Shown: positions 23,161 to 33,027 of the stretch, in pieces
Layout of the letters: every line of letters starts with the position of its first letter
How positions within the stretch are numbered: the first letter of the stretch is position 1
DNA from: Euglena gracilis
Taxonomy: Eukaryota; Euglenida; Euglenophyceae; Euglenales
DNA length: 64,000 nucleotides
Assembly: GCA_039621445.1 (NCBI GenBank)
Contig: CP154956.1
Location: 81,774,474-81,838,473, forward strand
Reading direction: 5' to 3'
The notes under the pieces: model-generated
What the model saw: only the letters and a program-made list of their open reading frames with translations
What the model was told of the DNA's origin: nothing
Database searches by the model: none
Translations under genes and position numbers: made by a program

Positions 23161-23478
23161 CAGGGCGGTCCTTAAGGGACAGGAAAGTTTTTTTTATTAT
23201 ATTTCTTTAAGGACCGCCCCCCATTCGGCCAAAGGGCCGGCTAAGGGCCAGACTGGGACTTGCACGGGGGCAAAAATAAAACAGTCGAAAAACACAGTTT
23301 TTAATGATTTGGCGGGATGGACGATGGTCCAAGGGTGCCAGGAATCAATTTTTTTTTCCTGATGTCGACTTTTCTCGCTGAAAAATGCCAAAATTTCTTG
23401 CCCATTTTCCTGTATATTTTTCACTGAGTGTGCTGGGACAGCGGAGTTTTTTTTTTTATTTGCTTAAGGACCGCCCTG
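23161..23478. mobile_element. 318-bp hAT-like MITE, TSD ATTTGATG
   Basis: Ends CAGGGCGGTCCTTAAG and CTTAAGGACCGCCCTG are perfect 16-bp inverted repeats. Exact duplication ATTTGATG at 23153-23160 and 23479-23486. An extra inverted copy of the end motif lies inside near 23206. The flanking AT-rich DNA is itself duplicated (23487-23610 resembles 23715-23830). Confidence 0.88.
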
Positions 23479-23486
23479 ATTTGATG

Positions 23487-24989
23487 GGCAATTTTCGATT
23501 TTGGAAAAATTATTGTTTTATTTTTTATTAGAAATAAATTTTATTGGAAGTTTGTGAAATAAATGCCTTTTTTTGTTCAAAGACTAAATCACAATTAATT
23601 CCACAAGAGCGTCAACAATTTATTTTTTTTTTTTTTCAATGGGGTGTGGACGGTCTTTGGCATCCCTCTGGCAGTCGACATTTTTGGAAAGGAGCGCCCT
23701 GATTGAGCGGGCAATTTCGAGGACAAAAAATTTTATTTGATTTTAATTTCGGGAAAGAAATTTTAATTTTATTGTGTTTTTTGTTCAAAACTTCAAATAA
23801 TTCCACGAAAATTCCTTTTTTTTTTTTTTTTTGCCAATTTTTTTCCTACAGTTGGGGCATCGATGGATGTTTTGTCAAAATGCCAAATCGATTTAAGCTC
23901 GTTCCTACGTGCCACGCGTGTTCTGCGTGCCCACACACTACCCATGTCACCCAGCTGCCTCTTCGCAATCGTCCCCATCCACCGATGACGCCAACCCTCG
24001 GTCTTCTACGCGATCAAACCATCCCACTTTTCGAAGGTTTTCTTTAAATGGGTAGCTTTCGCAGAAAATGGCAGTAATTTTTCCTGCTTATGATAAAATC
24101 AAAACGGCAACTCAAAATCGAGAACAAAAATAGTCGAAATGGTCTTCTGGGTGTCTTCTTTGTGAATTTTTTCTCATTACAAAACAGACACAAAATTGAC
24201 CATTTGCCATACCCCTACTGTTTGTCTAAGGAATTTGGCCCCTGAACGTTCTCCCCCCAAAGGTCGTAGAAAGGGATGCGGGAAAAAAAATGACAGGAAA
24301 AATGATGGGAAAATTGGGTGTTTTCCCTTAATTTTGAATTCGTTAAAATGAAAAGGTGTCATATTCTGAATACGTCCCCAAAGCTCAAGATACTGGCAGG
24401 CCCTTTGTTCAGGCACATACCATTGCGCAAGGTGTGTGTAACCCTAACCCAAACTCTAACCCGACCCCCCCCCCCCTGCGGCTGGGGGTGACTGACTGGA
24501 ATTTTCGGAGTGGCAGACCAGTTTTTTTGACCGCCCAGGAGTCGGCCAGAAACGGCCGAAAGAGCCACCCGGCCCAAGACGCCAGGGTTTTTGGGTCAAG
24601 GGTTTTTTTGCTTTTTTGGGTTCTTTTTGGCCACTGGCAAAAGTGATGGGGGGGGGAGGAACTGGGTCTCGGGTTTTTGAAAAGCGACTGCCTGCTTCCT
24701 TCCTTGTGATGGTGTGTTCAGGCAACGTAGCAAAAATTCCTCTCATTTAGCCTCACGTCAAGCCTTGCTTGTCTGACAGGCATGGACACTCCTTTTCTGG
24801 TTTGTGGTGCATCGAGTGTACCCTGTCCTTGTCCAACGACGTCTCCTTGGGGTCCGCTGGTGGTTTCGTCTGCGGTTTGTCTGTCATTTGATCATCTCAA
24901 CCCCCTCCACCCTCCTCTCCCTTCTTTTATGGTTTAAGGGTTCAATTATTTTGTTTGTTTTAGAACTTCCAAATAGGAGTTTTAGAATA
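23487..24989. other. no clear gene; duplicated AT-rich DNA and CCCTAA-like sequence
   Basis: Holds the imperfect duplication 23487-23610 / 23715-23830 and a short AACCCTAACCC stretch at 24440-24466. A frame at 23870-24040 (LVPTCHACSACPHTTHVTQL) is possible but unsupported. Confidence 0.5.
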
Positions 24990-25226
24990 TTATGTGTGTT
25001 TGCATGTATGTATTTGTGCATGCATGTATGTACGTATGTATGCACATACGTACGTACGTGCGCATCATGTCTGTGTGTATGTGTGTGTATGTATGTATGT
25101 ACGTACGTACGTACATATGTATGTATATTTGTATGTATGTCTGCCGGTCTGTATGTCTGTCTGTCTGTCTGTCTGTATCTGTATGTATGTATGTATGCAT
25201 GCATGCATGCATGTATGTATGTATGT
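24990..25226. repeat. mixed GTAT/GTAC/TGTC/GCAT tetranucleotide array
   Basis: Degenerate tetranucleotide repeats with blocks of TACG, TCTG and GCAT. It looks like an older version of the pure array at 25481. Confidence 0.92.
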
Positions 25227-25480
25227 ACCGGGGGGGGGGGGAAATTGGATGTCGAAAAAAATGATTGGGAAAAAATTGGCGTACAGAAATCCTGCCAAAA
25301 TTTTCCGGGCCTTTTTTGAAAATCCGGCCTCAAATTTTTCAAAATCACCCCTTTTCCAAGCATCTTGCAAACAAAACCTGCCAATTTTTTCCGGGCCGTT
25401 TTCAGGTTTTGGCACCAATTTTTTCGGCTTCCAATTTTGTCGGGTCTAATTTTATCTAGCTTCAATTCCCCCCCCCCCGG

Positions 25481-25524
25481 TATGTATGTATGTATGTATG
25501 TATGTATGTATGTATGTATGTATG

Positions 25525-25558
<34 letters not shown>

Positions 25559-25722
25559 TGTATGTATGTATGTATGTATGTATGTATGTATGTATGTATG
25601 TATGTATGTATGTATGTATGTATGTATGTATGTATGTATGTATGTATGTATGTATGTATGTATGTATGTATGTATGTATGTATGTATGTATGTATGTATG
25701 TATGTATGTATGTATGTATGTA
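25481..25722. repeat. nearly pure (GTAT)n array, ~60 units
   Basis: About 240 bases of GTAT with a single TATA interruption near 25528. Frames in all phases are open (YVCM, YIHT) and are not genes. Confidence 0.98.
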
Positions 25723-25799
25723 CAAGTAGACGCTAGCTTCGCTACGCGCGTGAGCTTCGCTAACCCCCCCTCCAAAAGCGTGGTGAGCCACATCCTCAC

Positions 25800-25885
25800 A
25801 TTGCGGTTGCAATTTTCCCATCAATCTCCTTTTCCGGCCGGACACAAAAGCCTTTCGAATTATGGATTTGCTTATGGCTTGCCCG
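25800..25885 (-). pseudogene. coding-like remnant beside the GC-rich block
   Basis: On the - strand the frame reads AISKSIIRKAFVSGRKRRLM, then GKLQPQCEDVAHHAF. It lies just across the GC-rich block from the Helitron fragment and on the same strand, so it may be more of the same element. I cannot confirm the family. Confidence 0.3.
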
Positions 25886-26395
25886 GTGGCCTTACCTGGT
25901 CCAGCCCAGCCGGCGATCCAGCGGCCCGGCCCGGCACAGCCGGCGGCCCGGTGGCCTGACCCAGCCCGGCCCGGCCCGGCCTGGCCGGCGGCCCAGCGCC
26001 CCAGCCCGGCCCGCCCCAGCCGGCGGCCCAGCGGCCCGACCCGGCACGGCGGCACAGCTGGCGATCCAGCGGCGCGGCCCGGTGGCACAGCCAGCGGCCC
26101 GGCGGGCCTGACACCGCCTGGCCCGGCCCCCGGCCTGGCCCGGCCCGGCTGGGCGTCGGCCCAGCGGCCCGGCGCGGCCCGGCGGCACGGCCCGGCCAGG
26201 CACGGCCGGCGGTCCAGCGGCCTGACCCGGCCCGCCCCGGCTGGCTGCCCAGCGGCCCGGCCCGGCCCGGCGGCACAGCCGGCGGGCCGGCCCGGCCCGG
26301 TGGCACAGCCAGCGGCCCGGCGGCCTGACACCGCCTGGCCCGGCCCGGCCCGGCCTGGCGGCACAGCCGGCGGCCTGGCGGCCCGGCCCGCCATT
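25880..26395. repeat. GC-rich block of degenerate GGCCCGGC repeats
   Basis: About 515 bases of GGCCCGGCnGGC-type repeats, very rich in G and C against neutral flanks. All six frames are open through it, so its long frames (Pro/Ala/Gly/Arg) are not evidence of genes. It interrupts the Helitron fragment. Confidence 0.85.
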
Positions 26396-26573
26396 TTGGA
26401 AATCCGTGGGTGCAATTTCCACATTGATGTGGGCATTGAACATCATCAAAAATGCGTGTTGTGGGTACAACTCTGCAGCTTTCAGTGTCTCGTCGATAAT
26501 GCATAAAGCCCTTCACATCAGTGTGTGTCGACATCACAACATCCTTCGGATATCCTCGACGACGGCAGCACAT
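26385..26573 (-). pseudogene. Helitron Rep/helicase fragment, frameshifted
   Basis: On the - strand one frame gives RRRGYPKDVVMSTHTDVKGF then MHYRRDTESCRVV, and after a frame change YPQHAFLMMFNAHINVEIAP TDFQ. Order and motifs (GYPK, YRR, VV-YP, FNAHINVE) match the Helitron replicase/helicase core. The frame shift near 26470 shows decay. The sequence is cut at about 26395 by the GC-rich block, so only about 60 residues remain. Confidence 0.75.
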
Positions 26574-26741
26574 AATGGTATTGAACAGAGATCTTTTGTT
26601 TACAAAAAAAAACCTCAGACAACCGTTTTTTGATCATTAGTAAATCACAGAAATGCGTCAAAAAAATTCGTTCACGCACTGAATTATTCTGTGTCCAAAA
26701 TCTGGGACGTATAACTTTTTTCATGCAAAAACATTTCTGAA

Positions 26742-27893
26742 ACCGGAAGGCTGAAAAACGGCCAAGTCGTGGGAACCCCTTTTGGGGGGTCCGTGCAGTT
26801 CCCCATCGGTTTTGGGTAATTTTCAAAAAAATCGATTTTTTTGCCCCCCTTTTTGCCCCGCGGAAGGCTGAAAAACGGCCAAGTCTTGTGGGAACCCCCT
26901 TTTGGGGGGCCCCGTACGGGCTTCAAAACGGTCCGGAGGTGACGGGGGTATGTCGGGTGTATACAGGCCACTTGGGGGTCCCCCATGGTTGGTTTGGGTC
27001 CCCGGGTGGGTCCGTGCAGTTCCCCATCCGTTTAGGGGAATTTTCAAAAAATCGATTTTCTGCCCCCCGGAAGGCTGAAAAACGGCCAAGTCCTGTGGGA
27101 ACCCCCTTTTGGGGGGCCCCATACGGGCCCCAAAACGGTCCGGACGGGCCGGGGGTATGTCGGGTGTATACAGGCCACTTGGGGTCCCCCATGGTTGGTT
27201 TGGGTCCCCGGGTGGGTCCGTGCAGTTCCCCATCCGTTTAGGGGAATTTTCAAAAAATCGATTTTCTGCCCCCCGGAAGGCTGAAAAACGGCCAAGTCCT
27301 GTGGGAACCCCCTTTTGGGGGGCCCCATACGGGCCCCAAAACGGTCCGGACGGGCCGGGGGTATGTCGGGTGTATACAGGCCACTTGGGGTCCCCCATGG
27401 TTGGTTTGGGTCCCCGGGTGGGTCTGTGCAGTTCCCCATCGGTTTTGGGTAATTTTCAAAAAATCGATTTTTTTGCCCTCCGGAAGGCTGAAAAACGGCC
27501 AAGTCCTGTGGGAACCCCCTTTTGGGGGGCCCGTACGGGCCCCAAAACGGTCCGGACGGGCCGGGGGTATGTCGCGTGTATACAGGCCACTTGGGGTCCC
27601 CCATGGTTGGTTTGGGTCCCCGGGTGGGTCCGTGCAGTTCCCCATCGGTTTAGGGGAATTTTCAAAAAATCGATTTTCTGCCCCCTGGAAGGCTGAAAAA
27701 CGGCCAAGTCCTGTGGGAACCCCCTTTTGGGGGGCCCCGTACGGGCTTCAAAACGGTCCGGACGGGCCGGGGGTATGTCGGGTGTATACAGGCCACTTGG
27801 GGGTCCCCCATGGTTGGTTTGGGTCCCCGGGTGGGTCCGTGCAGTTCCCCATTGGTTTTCGGTAATTTTCAAAAAATCGATTTTTTGACCCTA
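26742..27893. repeat. tandem satellite, ~206-bp unit, about six copies
   Basis: Units start with GAAGGCTGAAAAACGGCC at 26746, 26863, 27070, 27276, 27483 and 27688. Spacing is 205-207 after a short first unit of 117. Each full unit has ACGGTCCGGACGGGCC, GGGTGTATACAGGCCACTTG and TTTTCAAAAAATCGATTTT. A diverged further unit follows to about 28090. Unit length is not a fixed multiple of three, so the long open frames are not conserved genes. Confidence 0.93.
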
Positions 27894-28315
27894 AAATGGC
27901 CAAAAATGCCTCAGTCCCCCCCCCCTCTTTTTTGGACCTTCGACGGCCCGTATCTGGGCCAAGCCGGACAGCCGGACCCCCGGGTCTCCACCAGTGGTTG
28001 GGGGGTCCCAGGGGCTTCAATTTTGCCTGGGGGTGTTTGCTTCAATTCCCCACGGGTTTCGAGATACTTTGGAAAATCGATTTTTTGAGCCCAAAATGGC
28101 CCCCGCGGTGAAAATTTTTCTACGTCGGAACAGTTCACCATACCTAGGTGTCTCGTTGAGTCCTGGGACCCATTCCATCATTTGTCCTCCTATCCTAATA
28201 TAATACACTTTTGTTGTTTTCGGGGCCTGACAACGCACACAGAAAAAGTTATTCAAAAAGCAAAATCTTTTGTTGTTGTTGTTGTTGTTGTTCATTTATG
28301 TACTTATGTAAGTGA

Positions 28316-28575
28316 TGTATGTATGCATGTATGTATGTATGTATGTATGTATGTATGTATGTATGTATGTATGTATGTATGTATGTATGTATGTATGTAT
28401 GTATGTATGTATGTATGTATGTATGTATGTATGTATGTATGTATGTATGTATGTATGTATGTATGTATGTATGTATGTATGTATGTATGTATGTATGTAT
28501 GTATGTATGTATGTATGTATGTATGTATGTATGTATGTATGTATGTATGTATGTATGTATGCATGCATGTATGTC
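28316..28575. repeat. nearly pure (GTAT)n array, ~64 units
   Basis: About 260 bases of GTAT with GCAT units at both edges. Overlapping frames are artefacts. Confidence 0.98.
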
Positions 28576-29183
28576 AGTCTTTGGCATCCTTCAACTGCTG
28601 TCAAATACCAATTTTACACTGTTGGGTACCTCCCATTTCCTCCGAGAGGGTCTCCCAGGGGTTCATTTGGTCTGAAGGACAATTTTGGAAATAATAAAAT
28701 AGCAATTTAGAAATATTTTTTTCATCGCCAGTTCCATGTCGGAGGCGGCTTTATATTCCGGCAGCAAAACAAACCTCCTGGGGCTTTATATCTAGGGAGG
28801 GGGTTGCCGCCACTTCTTCATTTACAAAGCCATTTTTAACCCCCTTTGAGAATGCATTTGGATTTTGTTGGGATCTGCAAACCAGAGACCCCTCTGGGAC
28901 CCCAAGAAGCCCCAGATTGGCAGGGTTTTATGGAACCCCCAAAATGCTGTGGGGTGGGTGGGGGACCCACCAGGATTGGGGATTCCCTCCCATCTAATTT
29001 CCGGCTCCATCGGTGTCAAAGCGAATTTTGCCTGCCTTATTTTATGGTGGGTGGATACCCTCCCCCTATGTGCCAGGACCCCCATGTGTACCCCTATGTG
29101 CCCCCTCCTGCCTCTGTGCTGTGCCAAATCAAATCATTTCTGCTTTCTTTGTGCCATAGAATTAGAATTAGCATAGAATTAAC

Positions 29184-30405
29184 AGGGGGTGGGAAATATG
29201 CACCGTGCAGTTTTTGCAGTTTTTTTTCTTCAGTTTTCACGCTTTGGGCTTTTCGCATTCTTTTTGCAGTTTTTTTTTTTGCAGTTTTTGCATTTTTTTT
29301 ACTTCCAGTTTTGAGGAAATCTGAGGTGTCTGTTTTTTGGTGCTTTGGATTGTATGTTTGAAGGGTGTTCTCAAGGAAAAGCATTATCTGTTCATGAGTT
29401 GTGTTGTCTACAGTTATCCCACCAGTTGTCTTGCCCCCAATTGTCTTGCCAACTGTCTTCCCTCTTAACACAACAGAGATTGGTGCAGCCACCATTCCCA
29501 AAAAAAAACAGATTCTTTTGGTGACAAGACCACTCCCCAATCAAAATTGCTCCATCTCCAGCCTGTCATGTCACGATGCTTAGCAAGTCGTCATTTGCAC
29601 ACTCCTGAGCAGATTCAACTATTTATGTTGGGATTCCTAGGGACTAAATACAAAAATTGTTTTTTTTGTGTGCAAATTTTGGTTGAAGTTGGAGTTGAGT
29701 ATTTCGAAATTTGTGGTGCCGCAAAGGAGCACAGGCTCCTGAAGAAGATTGGGCCTGACCAAATGTCACACAAGCCAAATGCTTCAAAGAGCAAGAAGTT
29801 CTTTCTTATTTGCAAGAAATTCCCAGGTTGTAGACCATTTGGCAATCCCCTGAGGACAATGTTCAAAGTTTGTGGTGGTTGTTGTAGATTTTTTTTTATC
29901 GTGACATGGGGAAACTTCACCAGGTGGTGGACCGAAAGTTCCAAACTGCAAGAAATGAAAGCATTGAAGATTTCTGTGTGTGGGTAAATGTATGCATTTT
30001 TCCCATATATTTAGTAAGGAAACAGTTTGGCATCTTTGTGGGCATGGTCGGTACAAGTTTTGGTGCAGGAAAACCGGTGTGACCAGGCATCCAAACACAA
30101 GACTTGCATTTCAGTGCATGAAAAACCATGCATAGTGCACCTTGATTGATTGCTTCCATTTTTGTGGTCGTCGGGCTCCAATGCTGTGCAAAAAAGTTAG
30201 GCGAATTGGGGCGTGCTCATGTGGTCGCAATTTACGTTGTTTTGCAAATGCACGCCATTTCCGCTTGTTTATGGTTATTTTTTGTTGAGTTTTTTTTTTG
30301 CAGTTTTTTTGCAGTTTTTTTTTGCAGTTTTTTTTGCAGTTTTTTGCAGTTTTTTTTGCAGTGCAGTTTTTGACCGGCCCGTGTGCAGTTTCTCCCCCCC
30401 TCCTG
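29184..30405. mobile_element. 1.2-kb hAT-like element, TSD GAATTAAC
   Basis: Begins AGGGGGTGGGAAATATG and ends TTTCTCCCCCCCTCCTG. Exact GAATTAAC flanks (29176-29183, 30406-30413). Inside both ends lie arrays of GCAGTTTTTT (29208-29300, 30294-30390). The centre has an open frame (29547-29987) containing VEYFEICGAAKEHRLLKKIG and SKSKKFFLICKKFPGCRPFG, perhaps captured host sequence. Confidence 0.8.
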
Positions 30406-30929
30406 GAATTAACCTTGGATCCCCCATTTTTCATTCAATTACGTGATGTAACTCGGCCCAAGTGTTAGGTATCTTTTTGTATGCATTGTTATGCCTTTTA
30501 CATGTGCATTGTCCCAGAACGAATGCAGGGTTGTTTCAATCTTTTCTCTGGGTCCTGAACTTTTCTTTCAGACCTGCTGGGGATCGTCACAATACATTTT
30601 ATTTTCGTTGTTGGAATCTGCTCCGGCAGTACCACACATGCCGGTGTGCTGCTGCAGTACTGGCACTCGCTCTGCACCCTCAATTTTGTCCTATTTCCTT
30701 CCTGTTTCATTCGTGCGCATGGATTCATCCCAGCAAGAGGAAGTGTCATTTCTGTCCAGCTATTGTTCTTTCCCCTCCAGCAAGAGCATTTGCAGGATTG
30801 TGTGGTGTATTGTGTGTGTGTGTATGTATATATATATGTATGCATGTATATTATATCATTTTCCAAGGAGCCCTTGTCTGCAAACGTATTTTCTGCTGCT
30901 GATTGTAATTGAAGTTCTACACACCAGGC

Positions 30930-31674
30930 AGGGGGGGGGGAAATGCGTTTCGCGTTTTCGCATTTTTGCGCATTTTCCAGAGTTTTGGGAAAATGCGCAT
31001 TTTTGCGCATTTTTTTCGCATTTTTTTGCGCATTTTTTTGATTTTTTTTTGCGCATTTTTTCGATCTTTTGCGCATTTTTTCGATTTTTTTCGCGCATTT
31101 TTTTGCGTCTGAAGAATTTACAGCTTTTTTTATATGTTGCAGTTTCATTTTTTTTTTTGATTTTGATTGTAAATTATCAAATTGCTCCTTAACCAATGTT
31201 GCATGACACTGAGTTATGTTGTTTGATTTGAATTTTTTTTGCGCATTTTTTTGCGCTTTTTTTCCATTTCCCCACCTTTTTTTAACACTTTTTGGTGGCA
31301 TTTTGTCCATATTCAAGAAAAAACCTTTGGGTGATGAGGTGTGGGTACTCATCCAATGATGATGAGGACACTAGGGTTTTCAGAGACCCTGCATCGAATC
31401 CTTCTCCCCTTGTCACAAGTATGGGACACGAGGGCTGACATTGTTGGTTATGGTGAACAGAGAGTGACGCCTTGCTAATGCATTTTTTGGGACCAAAAAT
31501 GCCTTCATTTCAGCTGTTTTTGGTGATTTTGGTTTAAATTTGGCTCATTGTTGGAAATTTTTCTAAGTCCTTTTTCCCTTAGGAATGTACAAACTCAGCG
31601 CATTTTTTGCGCATTTTTTTGCGCATTTTTGCGCATTTTTTTCCTAGGGCCGCCCAGCGCATTCCCCCCCCCTG
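30930..31674. mobile_element. hAT-like element with GCGCATTTTT arrays, TSD CACCAGG(C/G)
   Basis: Begins AGGGGGGGGGGAAATGCG and ends CGCATTCCCCCCCCCTG, inverted copies. Flanks CACCAGGC and CACCAGGG match 7 of 8. Arrays of GCGCATTTTTT sit inside both ends (30955-31110, 31595-31645). Same end type as 29184-30405. Confidence 0.75.
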
Positions 31675-31866
31675 CACCAGGGTTCCACGCAATTGGGTGG
31701 GGTGAAGGTGTCTGGGGACCCTGCTAATTGGGTCCAGCCAGCCAACACCTGTTCACCCCTTGATGCTTCCCTGCATCGAGCTCTGATGGTTTGCCCAATG
31801 CACCTGCACACGCACGCACCCACCATACCCACCCAACCCACCCACCCGCCCACCCGGGTGTTCCAG

Positions 31867-31925
31867 GCACCAAGTTTTGAATTCAGTACTGTTGCTGTTG
31901 CAGAAAAAGCGTTGAGCAGTCACAG
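31867..31925 (+). CDS. possible upstream exon of the hydrolase gene
   Basis: The interval follows a TTCCAG acceptor and ends at CACAG before GTCCTT. It reads [19 protein letters not shown] plus a split Arg codon. It ends in phase 2, the phase needed by the MORN exon at 32899. The fit of phase and strand is the only support; composition is not decisive. Confidence 0.35.
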
Positions 31926-31962
31926 GTCCTTGCACGCCATCAATCTTCCGCGGTGCATCCAC

Positions 31963-32091
31963 AACACACACACACACACACACACACATGCACACATGCA
32001 CGCATGCATGCACGCACTCGCGCCTGCACATAAACGCCCACACACACAAACACAAACACCGTCACACACACACACACACATGCACAAACAC

Positions 32092-32134
<43 letters not shown>

Positions 32135-32192
32135 CACGCACGCACGCACGCACACGCATACACACAACACACGCACGCACACACACACAACA
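31963..32192. repeat. CA-rich microsatellite
   Basis: CA repeats with GCAC and AAACAC interruptions. Confidence 0.95.
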
Positions 32193-32240
32193 CTGTAAAC
32201 TGTATTTTTTCACAGTTCAATATTTATATCCCTGCTGCCC

Positions 32241-32736
32241 CAGGGTTGTGTGGGAAGCTTCGCAGACATGAGGTAGGTGGTAGGGGGGGGGGTCACTAAC
32301 CCCCCCCAGGGGGGTAAGGTGGTAGGGGGGGGGTCACCCCCAAGTTTCGGAAGGGGGGTCCCCCTCACCCCCCTCCCCCTCCTCTGTGGGGGGGGACAAA
32401 AAAATTTTCCTGCGCTTCTCGCCGGGTGTGTATTTTAGGACCCTCTTGAGGCTTACATCAAATTTTAGCAAAATGGCCGAATATGGCCGTAACTCGGGAC
32501 AGGCGGGGAGTTGCATGGAAATCAAAATATTGTTAGACAGGGCATTTTAAGGGCTTCAATTTGTTCTCCTGACATTTCCCCTGATTCCTCACCATTTTTC
32601 AGAAATTTCAGAAAAATTGTTCTCTTACCCCAAAAACCTGCCGAAATTTTCGGCCACCGAAAACTGGAGGTAGGAGGGGTCCCCCCCCCCCCCCGGTTTC
32701 GGAAGGGGTCCCCCTCCCCAGAGATTCACAACCCGT
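32241..32736. mobile_element. 496-bp hAT-like MITE, TSD TGCTGCCC
   Basis: Begins CAGGGTTGTGTGGGAAGCTT and ends CAGAGATTCACAACCCGT, imperfect inverted ends. Exact TGCTGCCC flanks (32233-32240, 32737-32744). Same family as 45288-46387: both share GTAGGTGGTAGGGG, AGTTTCGGAAGGGG and GCTTCTCGCCGGGTGTG-type blocks. It ends 162 bases before the MORN exon. Confidence 0.85.
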
Positions 32737-32898
32737 TGCTGCCCTTCAGGGTCTCCCAGCCCACCCACAGAGGAGACCCAGCTCAGGCTGAATGGCTGGA
32801 AAAGAGCTGTTGGTCGAAATCCCAGCTGGAACTGGCCCAACCTGTCGAGCCGGAAGTGAAAATTCTTTCCAACAGCCCCACCCTCTCCTTCTGTCCAG

Positions 32899-33027
32899 AT
32901 ACAAAGGGGCCGTCGACGCCAAAGGCCGGCCGCACGGGTGGGGCCAGTGGACGGACGACAGCTTCCACGGGGAGCACTTGCAGGGCTGCTGGGACAGCGG
33001 GGTCCCTGTCGGCCCTTTCAAGAGCAG
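32899..33027 (+). CDS. hydrolase gene exon 1: MORN-like motif
   Basis: Starts after CTGTCCAG and ends AGCAG before GTGCTC (phase 2 to 2). It reads [17 protein letters not shown], then [11 protein letters not shown] and [10 protein letters not shown]. The G-x-G-W spacing and the aromatic/Gly pattern fit MORN repeats, which in other proteins mediate membrane or protein contacts. GC-rich third positions contrast with the flanking DNA. Confidence 0.8.

Noticed and set aside
24441-24466. Telomere end
   Set aside because: Only two or three degenerate CCCTAA units within ordinary sequence; interstitial at most.
25462-26436. 324-codon - strand frame
   Set aside because: It is the GTAT array read as IHTYIHTY joined to the GC-rich repeat block, where every frame is open. 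Only the short middle part looks like real coding.
26823-27872. Several 130-195-codon frames on both strands
   Set aside because: They arise from the 206-bp satellite. Unit lengths of 205-207 shift the frame between units, so no frame is kept.
30498-31352. 284-codon - strand Lys-rich frame
   Set aside because: The Lys-rich part is the complement of the GCGCATTTTTT transposon arrays.
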